From Quercus robur (Eukaryota; Streptophyta; Magnoliopsida; Fagales; Fagaceae): a stretch of DNA of 64,000 nt. Location of the stretch: the NCBI RefSeq assembly GCF_932294415.1, contig NC_065535.1, positions 86,222,362-86,286,361 of the forward strand, in the 5' to 3' direction. The notes under the pieces were generated by a model, which was not told the DNA's origin, searched no databases, and saw only the letters and a program-made list of their open reading frames with translations. Shown here in pieces: positions 1 through 11,318 of this stretch. Each line of letters opens with the position of its first letter. Within the stretch, counting starts at the first letter, position 1. A program made the translations under genes and the position numbers.

Positions 1-3000
1 TGGAGGAATTTGGCATAGCTTTGGATTCTTGTGGCTTACTAGATTTGGGTTTCCATGGTTATCCTTTTACATGGAATAGCAAAAGACCTGGTGGTGCAAA
101 TACTAGGCAGCGGTTGGATCAGGCAGTGGCTAACACGGAATGGAGGAGCAAATTTTCTGTAAGTACAGTAACTCATTTGATGTCACACGCCTCAGATCAC
201 CTTCCAATTCTCATGCACAATAGGTCGAACAAGGTGTTTAGGAGTAATGGTACACGTGGGTTTAAATTTGAGGAAGGTTGGTTGTGATGGGCTGATTGTG
301 AACAAACGGTGGAGGAAACTTTGAAGGTAAGGGGCAAATCAGGTTTGGCAATGGCAGTTATACAGGAGAAAATACATGAGTGTGGAGCGGGCTTGAATGC
401 ATGGGGCTCTTCAAAGACTCACACGAACACGGAGTAGATTAAGAACTTGCAGAAACAGATTAAAAGATTGAATTGTGAAGAGCTAAGAGTTGAGAAGAAG
501 GCTGAATTTTTGGAAGTTAGCAAAAAATTGGATGACCTCCTCCTTAAACAGGAGATTTATTGGCACCAACGATCGAGGGTTTCTTGGCTTAAACATGGTG
601 ACAAAAACACCAAAATTTTCACTCTAAAGCCTCCCAAAGAAGACGAAAAAATTTTATTCAAAGGATACAAGATCAACAACAGGTATGGGTGGAGGAGATT
701 AATGACATTGCTGGGGTAGCAACAAGTTATTTTGAGGCCATGTTTAGTTCGGGTGGATGTGTTCAGATGGAAGAATGTCTTAATACAGTGCCGCATAGAG
801 TGACTCTAGATATGCTAAAGGTCTTTTCCAGTGAATACAATGTAGAGGAAATCAAAGCAGCGTTGTTTCAAATGGGACCAACAAAGGCTCTTGGACCGGA
901 TGGTATGAATGCTCTATTTTTTCAAAGATTTTGGCATATTGTAGGTAATGATGTGATTGCTGCTGTGTTAGATTTTCTGAATTTTGGTACTATGCTACCT
1001 GAAATTAATTATACTCACATTGTTCTTTGTTCTTATTCCTAAGATTAAGGTGCCTAAGAGAATGTCTGACTACAGACCCATTAGCTTATGTAATGTTATT
1101 GATTATTTCAATAGTGTTGGCAAATAGACTGAAGCTAATCCTACCCAGGCTGATATCACCCACCCAAAGTGCTTTCCTACCAGGTCATTTGATCACTAAT
1201 AATGTCCTAGTAGCATATGAATCTTTGCATTCCATGCATGGTAGAAGGTCAGGCAGAAGGGGTTATATGGCGATGAAATTGGATATTAGCAAAGAATATG
1301 ATCGGGTCGAGTGGCCTTTTCTGAAAGGTATTATGCTTAGATTGGGCCTACCGGAAGTTTGGATTGATAGAGTCATGACATGTGTGACGACTCCTACTTT
1401 TTCAGTATGTATTAATGGTAAAGCTTATGGTAACATCACACCTTCTAGGGGAATCCGGCAAGGAGACCCTTTATCACCTTATTTGTTTTTATTGTGTGCA
1501 GAAGGATTCTCATCTTTATTGGCTAAGGCAGAAGGAGAGGGGCGAATTCACGATGTGTCTATTTGCAAGCGAGCTCCCAATATATCCCATTTATTATTTG
1601 CCGATGATTCTTTGCTATTTTGCCGAGCTAATCCGAAGGAAGTGCAAGCTATTTCTAAGGTTTTACAGACATATGCAGCATCCTTGGGCCAATGTATTAA
1701 TTTTGAGAAATTTTCTGTTTATTTTAGCAATAATATGGGGGGTGAACAAAGGGAGAGGATTAAGATAGTTTTGGGAATTAAAGAGGTTGACAGGTTTGAA
1801 TCCTATCTTGGGTTACCTATTTTGGTGGGTAGATCAAAATACCAAACATTTGCCTATCTAAAGGATAGAGTTTGGAAGAAAATCCAAGGATGGAAAGGCC
1901 AATTGTTGCCAAGGGCTGGCAAGGAAATTTTGATCAAAACTGTAGCTCAATCTATTCCTACTTATACCATGGGAGTGTTCCAATTACCAATGAAGCTGTG
2001 TAATGATTTGAATGCAATGCATGCTATATTTTGGTGGGGACAGGTTAATAATGAATGAAAGATACATTGGAAGAGTTGGAATTCATTTTCTAAATCTAAG
2101 AAGGAGGGTGGGATGGGATCAAGGGCGGAGGGAGGGGGCAGGTGCCCCCTTTGAACTTTCAAATTTTTTTACTTCTAATATTATAATGACCTAAAATGCC
2201 TTATTTGCCCCCCCTTGACACAGAAGACCAAAAAAAAAAAAATCAATTCACGATACCTTTTCTTAGTAGACTTCTCCTCCTACTACAATTCTAATATATT
2301 AAACCAATGAGTCCCATTTAATAATGATTAAAAAAAAAAAAAATCTCTACATTGAATAGAATAAGAGTCTGAACACACTACACAGTAGCTTGATGGACTT
2401 TTAAAAACAAAAATGTACAACTATAATATAAAACAATGGGTCCCACTTGGTAATGATTAAAAAAAAAAAAAAAAAGATGTTTCATATTCATTAGTTTACT
2501 CATTTGTCACTTTAGCATTGATCTTACTAATTACAACAGCTACTGTTGAAATAGCTTTTTCGGCAATGAACATAATTAAAAATCGATTACGTAATCAAAT
2601 AGGAGATTAATAGATGAATGATTGCTTAGTCACATATATTAAGAAAAATATATTCAAGACTATTGAGTGTGAAGAAATCATGCAGCGGTTTCAAAATATG
2701 AAAAATTATCGAGGGCAATTGAGTAAAATAAGCTAGGTGTAAAAAAATAAATTAAAGTTTACACTTTATGTTAGATTTTGTATGACAATTACATTATAAT
2801 ATAGTAGTTTATTTATTTTGTTATTAATATTGATTAATTTTTTTAGATTAATTTTTTACTTCCAATCGTATCTTTTAATCTTGCCCCCCCTGACCTAAAT
2901 TCCTGGCTCCGCCACTGGATGAGATTTCGAGACATACGGTGTTTCAACTTAGCTATGTTGGCAAAACAAGGATGGAGATTATTACATGATAATGGCTCTT

Positions 3001-3138
3001 TGCTTTATGAGTGTTTCAAAGCAAGGTATTTCCCAAGAATGAAGTGCTAGATGATTGTTCAGCCAAAATAAGTGGTATTCAAATGCACACATAATAAATG
3101 AATGAAGTGCTCTGTTTGTTTTCAAAAAAAAAAAGAAG
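1..3138 (+). mobile_element. Decayed LINE (L1-type) retrotransposon, open at the left window edge
   Basis: Plus-strand remains of a plant LINE ORF2 in several frames. Positions 21-287 encode the end of the endonuclease domain, with an SDHLPI motif. Positions 447-1042 hold the linker and start of the reverse transcriptase, including a GPDGM motif. Positions 1027-2058 hold the reverse transcriptase core with [11 protein letters not shown] and the catalytic FADD. After a hAT insertion (2120-2917) the LINE resumes at 2926 with a segment reading [14 protein letters not shown], and ends in an A-run near 3123-3134. Frameshifts near 690 and 1030 and stops near 287 and 2058 make it non-functional. Its 3' end abuts the start of the block shared with 18637 onward, so it marks the left edge of duplicated unit A as far as can be seen. 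Confidence 0.88.
2120..2917 (+). mobile_element. Non-autonomous hAT element inserted in the LINE
   Basis: The ends are imperfect terminal inverted repeats: CAAGGGCGGAG on the left, and on the right the complement of CAGTGGCGGAGCC. They are flanked by an 8-bp duplication, GATGGGAT (2112-2119) and GATGAGAT (2918-2925), as expected for hAT transposons. Around 2527-2735 a plus-strand frame reads TATVEIAFSAMNIIKNRLRN and continues to a QRFQNM-like tail. This is the hAT C-terminal dimerisation domain, broken by stops. At 798 bp the element lacks most of the transposase and would depend on a partner for movement. Confidence 0.85.
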
Positions 3139-3965
3139 AAAAGCTAATACATGAAAGACACTTAATTGTCCATTACACAAGGTCCTAGATGCTTTTTTAA
3201 TTATATATAAAAAAGGGAAAAGCAATCATTAAGCCATATAACAAAGCTTCGTGGAGAGCTTAACCAAAAAAAAAAAAAAAAAGCTTCGTGGAGAGGCATT
3301 GTACAAATCTTCTTCAAGAAGATTTCAAAGTATAAAAAAGGGAAAAGCAACCATTAAGCCATATAACAAAGCTTCATGGAGAGGCATTGTACAAATCTTC
3401 TTCAAGAAGATTTCAAAGTTGCTAGAAGCTTCTAGAAATTTTTTTTTTTTTTTTTTTTAAATTTTTGTACACATTCTTTGTGAGTGCCCTTTTGGACCTT
3501 TTTTTTTTTTTTTTAAAAAAAAAATTATTGGTGGAATAAGCATGAAATTTTGGGAATATCTTATCTAGCTTCTTGCTAAAATTTATTTGCTAAAAATGTG
3601 CTAAAATATACTTGTATTTTGAAAAAATTTAAAAAAAAAATGAGAAAAGGTGGGAAAAAGTGAGATTTTAAAAAGCTGTACATGAAAACCAAAACCAAAG
3701 AAAGTTAAAAACTAAAAGTTGATAACAAACATACTCCTAGTGTCCGTTTGGGAATAGTTTATTTAACTTTTTGCTGAATTTTTTTTTTTTTTTTTTTTTT
3801 TTGCTAAAAGCGTGTTACAATATTCTTGTACCTTAAAAAACTTCGAAAAAAAAGGGAGAAAAAGAGGGGAAAATTTGAGGTTTTAAAATGCTATATATAA
3901 AAGCTGTTCATAAAAGTTAAAAGCTAAAGTTGATGCCAAACAAACTCTAGCATCATTCCATTCAA

Positions 3966-4469
3966 GGTTGTCAAAATCGGGATTCTACGCAGGATCGTGG
4001 GAGGTAGGTAGGATCGTGGATCGGATCGTGAATCGTAAGATCCTACATTATTTGAGAAAAAAACAAAAAATACACATTGGTATGTTAAATAATCACATAA
4101 ATTATACATTGATTGATATAATTACCATACATCACTACATTTATTTGTACACATTATTTAAAAATGTCAAAAACCTCAAAATGTGATACTCTATTAGAAT
4201 ATTTTTTATTTGAGTCTAACTGACACTCTCTCTACATTAGAGTGGAAAAACTTGGTCTATTGAGATTTTACTTTTAATTTGGGTCCAACTGAGCCTTTTG
4301 TTAAGTTAAAGAAAATTACAAGAAACCAATGTCGTTTGGGATTGTCAAAATCGTACGATCCTACCGATCTTGAACGATTGTAAAGATCCTTGAAAGATTT
4401 AGATTGTTTTGGGTAGGTGGGATCGTAAAATTGTAGGATCGTAGGATCCAGATCGAGATTTTGACAACC
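3966..4469. mobile_element. MITE with 13-bp TIRs (Mutator-like), unit A only
   Basis: The element begins GGTTGTCAAAATC and ends with the exact complement, GATTTTGACAACC. The flanks are ATTCCATT-type direct repeats of about 9-11 bp, and the homologous place in unit B (about 30160) has a single uninterrupted ATTCCATTAAAC. The inside is rich in GGATCGT/ACGATCC motifs and has no coding capacity. TIR length and duplication size fit a Mutator-type non-autonomous element; the family is inferred. It inserted after the DCL2 duplication or was lost cleanly from unit B. Confidence 0.82.
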
Positions 4470-6119
4470 ATGATTCCATTAAACTTAATACTCTGGCTTG
4501 GTTTGGTTCCAATTCTCATTTGAGGAAAAGTTTCCCTTTTCTTGACATTTTCTTAAAGGACACTAGTTTTTCCTATTAGATGTGTAGACCCTTTACCGTT
4601 TGGCCTCACAGGAATCAAGTTGTCTTATAATTTCAATGGTTAACAATAACCTTCATAAATTGTGTTTAAACAAAGCTTTAGTTTAATTTACTTTACAAGC
4701 ATGGTCAACCAGGAAGAGGGTCAATAGTTAAACCTTTAAAAATTTTGAGACTAAGGTTTTGTTGTTGGTTGTATTGTAAATGTTGTTGTAATTAGATTAG
4801 GAAAAAATAAAACTACTATAGTGGTTAACAAATAATAAAATTGAAGGGATATAATTTTCCTTGAATCTTTTTTTTTTTTTGAGAAGAAAAAAAAAATCTA
4901 TTTGTGTGATAATATTAAGTATCTACATCTACTTTTAATTGTGATGTAGATGACCTTTCTATTTAATACTGGTGAGATGTAAAAATCTATGTAAACCTCA
5001 TTAAAGGTTCATGGCCTTATTAAGAATAACTCTTTATTAAATGTGACCCTTCAATAAATTTGAATTATTAAGCGGAAGCTATAGATTAAAATTCTATAGT
5101 ATTTCCAAAAAAAAGTGACATCTATTGATACAAGAAAAACTACATTTGTCACATAAATGGATGAAATAACAATTTTGAAAATGAAATCAAATTTGATGGA
5201 TCACCAAAATAAAATTTTCAAAATTGATAGACCATAATGAAAATACCCCACTCTCTAATTGGTTTCATTTTCAAATTTATTTTTTCATGTCTTATATTTA
5301 CTGATGGGTCACATTAGTTACAGGCATGGACGAATCAAATGAAAAATTTCAGACTCAAAGAATAAAAATAAAAATAATCACAATCTATCAAAAAATAAAA
5401 AAATAAAAAAAGTACTCTTAAATCTTAATTAATAAAAATCTAATAAGAACAACCAATGACGTAGCCGTGTGGGCCTGTGGCTTTTGTAAAGAGCAATGAA
5501 CCTGGAAGATGCTTCACAAAAAGCACTATACATCAACTGCGAATCGAATAGTGGACCTTCGCAAGTAAAGTCGTTCATTACGAGGCCCCCACGCAACAAA
5601 CCAGTACGGAAACCTCTCTCTCTCTACTCACCAGACAAACAAACAAACAAATAATATGAAAAATGCTAGAAATAAAAACTTAAAAAATAAAAATTTACAA
5701 ATTGCTGGAAAGTGATTATTAATAAATAAAAATATAATGTTATTGATGGACTTAGATGAAAATTAGTAAGAAATTGTCCATTTGTAAAAATGTTATAAAA
5801 TAATTTGTGCCGGTAACATTACTCATAGAGGCTAACATATCTGAAATTTGTGCTACTACAATTCTCGAAAAAAAAAAAAAAATGTGCTACTACCAATTAG
5901 GTACTCAAGTTTAATGCATTTAAAATCTTACTAATTTGGTATTTAAATTCAACTTGGTTTCTAAGATATTTGAAAAAAAAAAAACACTTGTTTAAAAACT
6001 AAGTTGAAACTTACTAATTCGGTATTTAAATTTAACTTAGTTTCTAAGATAGTTGAAAAAAAAAGAGTGTTTAAAAACTAAGTTGGCTTTTAAGGACTAA
6101 ATTGGTCGATGGTACATGT

Positions 6120-6276
6120 ATCAGTGTATGAATTATATGCTCACGCAAAGACTTTTGTTGTTGGTCGGTCCATTGGTCTTCTCTCTCTCTCTCTCCCGCA
6201 CATACACTGATACATATACAAACTCGCGCTCTCTCTCTCTCTCACACATACACACACAAACAGAAATTACTGACAA
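6120..6276 (+). promoter_or_regulatory. Retained DCL2 promoter/leader sequence in front of DCL2-A
   Basis: This stretch is nearly identical to 31783-31963 in front of DCL2-B: a TATGAATTATATGCTCACGC segment, then CT and CA repeats, then ACTGACAAAAAG. In DCL2-B it lies just 5' of the coding start, so it should hold transcribed leader and proximal promoter. In unit A it is joined directly to an internal exon at about 6277-6281. I see no convincing TATA box; the assignment rests on conservation between the copies and on position. Confidence 0.55.
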
Positions 6277-8151
6277 AAAGTTGATTCATCTGGTGCTTCT
6301 ATCAGCACTGGATATAGCATCTCATTACTTCATGAATATTGTTCAAAACTTCCCTGTGATGAGTATGCCCTTTTACTAATTATGATCATCGTTTCACTTG
6401 AAAATTATGAGTTTAATCACTTAAAAACTTTGTGAACTTTTTATAACTGATCATATCTATATTTTGAGATGTATTGTATGGTTTCTTTTCTTGGCAGGTT
6501 TTTTGACCCCAACCCCAAGCCAGTATTCTTTTATTTTGATGACTTAGGAGGTACTGTCTACCACATAAATTTACCTCCCAGTGCTCCACTACGTCGAGTT
6601 ATTGGCACACCACAATCTTCACTTGAAGCAGCTAAAAAAGACGCCTGTCTGAAAGCAATTGAAATGTTACATAAAAAGGGTGCCTTGAATGACTGTCTCC
6701 TGGTTGGGCAAGATGATGTAGATGTAGACGGAATGGGGCTGGATTCTTCTGACTCAGATAGCTGTGAAGGTTGAAGCATTGAGCCAAAGCAATTTTGCTT
6801 ATTAATGTTTCTTCTCTTCTTTTTTGTCATTATGTCATATCAATTGTCTTTGATTTTGCATGTTGTCAGGTGAGGATCCACGAGGTGAACTGCATGAGAT
6901 GCAAGTTCCTGCTGTGCTAAAAGAACCGTGGACTAACTTGGAGAATCCTGTCCATTTTTACTCTTACTACATAGAATTTATTCCACATCCTGAGGATAGG
7001 GACTACAAAAAATTTGGTCTATTTGTCAAAGCAGCCCTGCCTGAAGAGGCCGAAAGAATGGAACTTGATCTTCATCTGGCTCGTGGTAGATCTGTGATGA
7101 CCAAGTTTGTGCCTTCGGGAGTTGCAGAATTTGATAAAGATGAGGTAGATGGTATTTGTTGGACAAAAAGTTTATGAGGGTAAACTAATTTTCTGACATT
7201 GTCCGATTGATATTTTCACAGATTGTGCTGGCACAGAATTTTCAAGAAATGTACCTCAAGGTCATCCTTGAACGATCAAAATTTGTTCCTGAATCCGTTT
7301 CCTTGGGAAAGAGCAATACTTGTGAATCAAGTTCATTGACATTCTACCTGTTGCTTCCAGTAATTTTGCATGATAGTGATAAAAAAATTACCGTAGATTG
7401 GAAGATTATTAGAAGATGTTTATCATCCCCTATTTTTAGGACCCCAGAAGATGCCGTGGAAAAGGAAAATTTCCCTTTGGGTGATAATTTGCTACTTGCC
7501 AATGGTTGCAGAAGCATAAGTGAGGTTAAGGATAGTTTAGTGTATGCCACTCCATACAAACAGGGTTTTTTCTTCATCACTGGCATAGTTGATGGAAAGA
7601 GCGGATACAGCCCTCATTCAGAAACTTCAAGGTATGCAGAGCACTCGTATGAGAAGTATGCAACTAGGCTTCTTGACACTTCGTAGACTATTTATACCAT
7701 TTTGGATTGCTTTTGAAACACATGTTATGCCTAATTTCTGCTTATTGAAAGGGAATTTGTTAATATATAATGAACTTAAAAGCATAATAATAAATATCCA
7801 AGTTTTATATATGTATACAAAATATACTGTAACTTCTGTTGCTTCTCTTTTATTAATTTATTAAATCATTTTTTCTTAAATGTTGGAAGTCAGGTTTCGC
7901 GTTCAACTCAAATACCCTGAACAACCTCTTTTACAAGCAAAACCGCTTTTTGGCTTGCGTAACTTGCTACATAACCGAAAGCCAGAAGATTCAGGTAATT
8001 ATTTTATTCGGTTTGTCATACTTTGTTGGGGTTAATTGCACTAAGTGATTCCTGCTTGTGTTGCAATTCTATTAATCTTGGAGTGTGTTGCATCTCAACC
8101 ATTTTTTTCTGTATGTTTTGTCGGGTTGCATCCTCTGTATACTGCCACCCA

Positions 8152-8172
8152 CCCCCCCCCCCCCCCCCCCCT
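8152..8172. repeat. Poly-C tract expanded in copy A
   Basis: About 20 consecutive C residues lie in the intron after exon 7894-7994. The matching place in DCL2-B (about 49758) has only a short run of five C. Homopolymers of this kind expand by slippage and are error-prone in sequencing, so the exact length is unsure. Confidence 0.8.
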
Positions 8173-8410
8173 CCCTCATTTGCGAGCGCACACACACATG
8201 TATTTAAAATTCAGTGTATAATTAAGCTTTTGCTGCAAAGATTTGGTGTTTGTTGAGCTGAATACTTTCGTAGTCCTAATGATATTTCCATTTGGTACTA
8301 AAAGCAATAAGAACTTCTATGCGACTAAAGCCTTTTTTTAACACTGGTAACTAAATGCGAACCTGGTGGGTCTTGAAACCCATGACCTCACCCTTCACCT
8401 GGTCTTACAG

Positions 8411-8559
8411 GGGAGGTGGTGCCAGATAGAGTTCATTGTTGGCTAACACAATTAAAAGAAACAATCCACTGTATTGAAGTTGCTGCATTGTTCGTAATCC
8501 ATGTTCAATTGGAGAACTATTTTGAGCTCAGTGGGGTTTATCTACTTGGTGGAAATTAA
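8411..8559 (+). other. Possible cryptic exon in the DCL2-A long intron
   Basis: An open stretch follows a good acceptor (TCTTACAG) and ends in TAA at 8557-8559. It is in phase with the upstream exon (7894-7994) and would add 49 residues containing GEVVPDRVHCWLTQL before the stop. DCL2-B has the same stretch at 50009-50157, open, with about three residue changes. The expected next exon (11600) is also in phase, so this is either an alternative terminal exon or a relic. I do not recognise the peptide. Confidence 0.3.
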
Positions 8560-8954
8560 ATGGCAGTGTTGACATAGATAACTTATATTTTTGGTATGGT
8601 ATTTTATCAGCGGGAGATTTTGTGGTTGAACCCCAAGACAAGCTCCCAGCTGGTTTGAAAAATTCTGTGTGTTAGGCTCATGCATGGGAGCTTATACATG
8701 AGGGATTCTTGAAGTAGATGAAATCCATGGTATGCTGATAGCTATAAGCTCTTGAGACAACTAGTAATTTATCAGGTAGGGTGTGACTTACTTTCATTGC
8801 TAGACAACAACTAGAATCTACAAAAGATAAAACTCTTAAGATTAGTGTTAGCTTTTGTAGTAGATGGTTTAGGGTTAGGGGATTTTAGAATAAAAAATCA
8901 GGAATAGTAATTGGAGTTTGAGAAAGACAGGATAATATGAAAGAAAGAATTGGA

Positions 8955-9514
8955 AATAGAAGATTCCTTCTCGTGTAACTTTCTTTGTTTGGACTGCTGC
9001 TTTAGAGAAATGTTTGATGATTGACAATTTATGAAAAAGAAAGGTTTGGATATTGGATTGGTGCTACATGTGCAAGTGTAATGGTGAATCGATTAACCAT
9101 CTCTTTCTTCATTGTCTGGTTGCTATGGATATGTAGTTTATGGTTTTGGGTTTATTTGGAGTAAGCTGGGTTATGCTGCAATCCGTTTTAGGGCTACTAG
9201 CTTGTTGGCAAGGCAAGTTTGGTTGTCATCGAAATGGTCATATATGGTTAATTGTTCCCCATTGCTTAATGTGGTGTCTTTGGAGGGAGAGAAATAGTAG
9301 GTATTTTGAAGATAATGAGAGATCCATACCAGACCTCAAGTTATTTTTCTTTAGAATTTTATTGGATTGGTGGTTGCTATGCGAAACCAATCATTCTCTT
9401 CTTTTCTTGATTTCCTTGATTCTTGTAATTTTTGTAGTTGATTGTTGACCCCTTGTACACTCCCTGTGTACTAGGGTGTTCCTTTTTATATATCAATAAA
9501 ACTTATTACTTATA

Positions 9515-9520
<6 letters not shown>
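8955..9520 (+). mobile_element. 5'-truncated LINE 3' end, unit A only
   Basis: The plus strand encodes the zinc-binding tail of a plant LINE (zf-RVT), with FFVWTAALEK, then [16 protein letters not shown], then LMWCLWRERN. It ends with AATAAAACTTATTACTTAT and an A/AT-rich tail (to about 9546). DCL2-B lacks it: there the flanks meet directly near 50548. Stops interrupt the frame. It is a dead insertion inside the long intron, made after the duplication. Confidence 0.8.
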
Positions 9521-9545
<25 letters not shown>

Positions 9546-10086
9546 TGTATAATATTGAATCCTAGATTTAGAATTAAAGCATAAATAATCTTCCATACCT
9601 CAAAGAAGGAAATCAGAACTATTTATATGCTAGAAATTCTAGCAAACATTGAATACTAGACGTAGAATAGGTCATATCACAAACGAGAACTTAAAATGGC
9701 AAAACCATAATTTGTTCACTGCTTTTGTGGTGTACAAGATACATGTGCTGCGGTAAGTTGAATTAAAGGTAAAAAGAACAAATAAGAGGGCCAGCAAATA
9801 TAAGTAATATCTTAATGGATGCTTAAATGAGCTCTTGTTGAGGTGGCACTTCCTCCATTTGTAAAAGAAGTTGGAGGGTGAGGACATGGGTTCAAGATCC
9901 ATTGGGCATCTGTAACTTATCAATTAAAAAAATAAGTTAACTCTTTAATCTAAAATAAAAGGTCTAGCTGATAAAAGTGATATCTTAACGGATGCTCCAA
10001 ATATGAGACTAAGGCTTGGTTGTTGTTTTTGATGGATCTTAATGGATGCTCCAAAGTTACTGGGGTACATTGTATCCTGATAGGCC

Positions 10087-11044
10087 ACTGAGCAGTTTTG
10101 GTTCTTGGAGTTTCAAATGAATGTTATTTGTCTCTCCGTCCACTTCCATTAGTTTCCTTACCTATGTGTCCAATAGAGCAATGACCCGACAACTTTTTTA
10201 AATTAAAAATTACAAACCAGCTTGGGTCTAATGGAGCAACCCGTTTCTATTTGGGTCTTTCCCTAATTCAATCCCAGTAACTATGTTGAAAAGAGAGAGA
10301 AATACGTTTGAGCCCACGCGATGCTGTCCTGCCCCCCATGTGATGGCATCGTCCTCCCTCCGGCACTCTTGTGGCTGTGCTTGCTCTTTGGTCCTTCGGG
10401 TCAGCTTCCATTTGCTTGCTGTGAAAACAATGGGAAAAAAAAAAAGAAAAAAGAACAAAATCGTGAATCTTATACCCAATTCAGCCTAATACGCGTCCTT
10501 GACTTAAGCAGAACTGCAGAAATGGTAAATACAGTACCCAAAATTTTTTTTTTTTTTCCCATTTTTTGGATTAACATAAACCAAAAAATGCATGACTAAA
10601 AAAAATTCTTCATGGGTTTATTTAATTTTCATTAGGTTTCTCAACAAACCTACACTTTGGTTAGAGAAATCATTAAAAGATTAAATATTTATAATAATTT
10701 GATAGTTACAACAGGGGAGAGGGGATTTGAATCTTGGATATCTTCATTGGAAATTCTAAGAGGTGTCAACCAGTTAAATCACAAGACAAAGATAAAATGT
10801 TTATTAAAAAAAAAGTGGATATTGGGTACTTAAAAAAAATTTGACCTTGGTGGCCTTCTTAGGGAGCAAGGTTCTGGCATTGGTCTAGGATGGAGGGATG
10901 ACTTTCTCAACTAAAATGTGATTCAGCAGTGGAAGTAAATGCTTTGCATCTAAGAAATTAACAAATATAGAGTAGCATAGAGAGGCCAAAGTTTTGATTA
11001 GTCTACGGAGGGGGGAGGACGGTGTCGTGTGGGGGTTAGAGCTC

Positions 11045-11081
<37 letters not shown>

Positions 11082-11318
11082 TCAATTAGATTACTGGGTT
11101 TGAATGGGGGAAAGAGAAAGAGACCCAAATAAAAACAGGTTGCTTTGTTAGACCCAAGCTTTTGTGTAATTTGTTAATAGTAAAAAAATTGTCACGTCAT
11201 TGTTCCATTAAACACATAAACAAGGAAACTAATGGAAGTTGACAGAGGGAATAGTGCTCATTTTTGAAACTTTTGGGACAGTGCTAATTTAAAATTTCAA
11301 GGACCAAAAGCGCTCAGC
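10087..11318. mobile_element. Element with long inverted repeats in the DCL2-A intron
   Basis: The left arm (about 10087-10200) and right arm (about 11185-11318) are inverted copies, roughly 80% alike by eye. They share CTTCCATTAGTTTCCTT and its complement and the CTGAGC...TTTTGG ends. The inside has a CT microsatellite (11050-11076) but no recognisable protein. The same structure sits at 51083-52332 in DCL2-B, so it was in this intron before the gene duplicated. Long inverted ends suggest a Mutator-like or fold-back DNA element; no target duplication was identified. Confidence 0.5.

Larger units (their letters stand above)
3141..6276 (+). repeat. Upstream block of duplicated unit A
   Basis: This AT-rich non-coding block matches 18637-18708 plus 29399-31963 almost base for base, apart from insertions. 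The shared landmarks are the AGCTAATACATGAAAG start, the CATTGTACAAATCTTCTTC segment, the blocks at 4490-5340 and 5460-5640, and the CT-rich leader near 6180-6245. No cellular gene is visible in it. Unit A carries a MITE at 3966-4469 that unit B lacks. Unit B carries the large insert at 18709-29398 that unit A lacks. A short local duplication (about 5930-6090) repeats the segment containing GGTATTTAAATT. Confidence 0.85.

Noticed and set aside
3251-3460. Lys/Phe-rich ORF
   Set aside because: Built from poly-A, poly-T and a short direct repeat; no protein-like composition and frame not kept in unit B.
6116-6379. An 88-residue-scale plus-strand ORF covering the DCL2-A junction, as a new N-terminus
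   Set aside because: It reads the DCL2 exon in the wrong frame and is mostly CT/CA repeat. It is better seen as an upstream ORF or chance frame.
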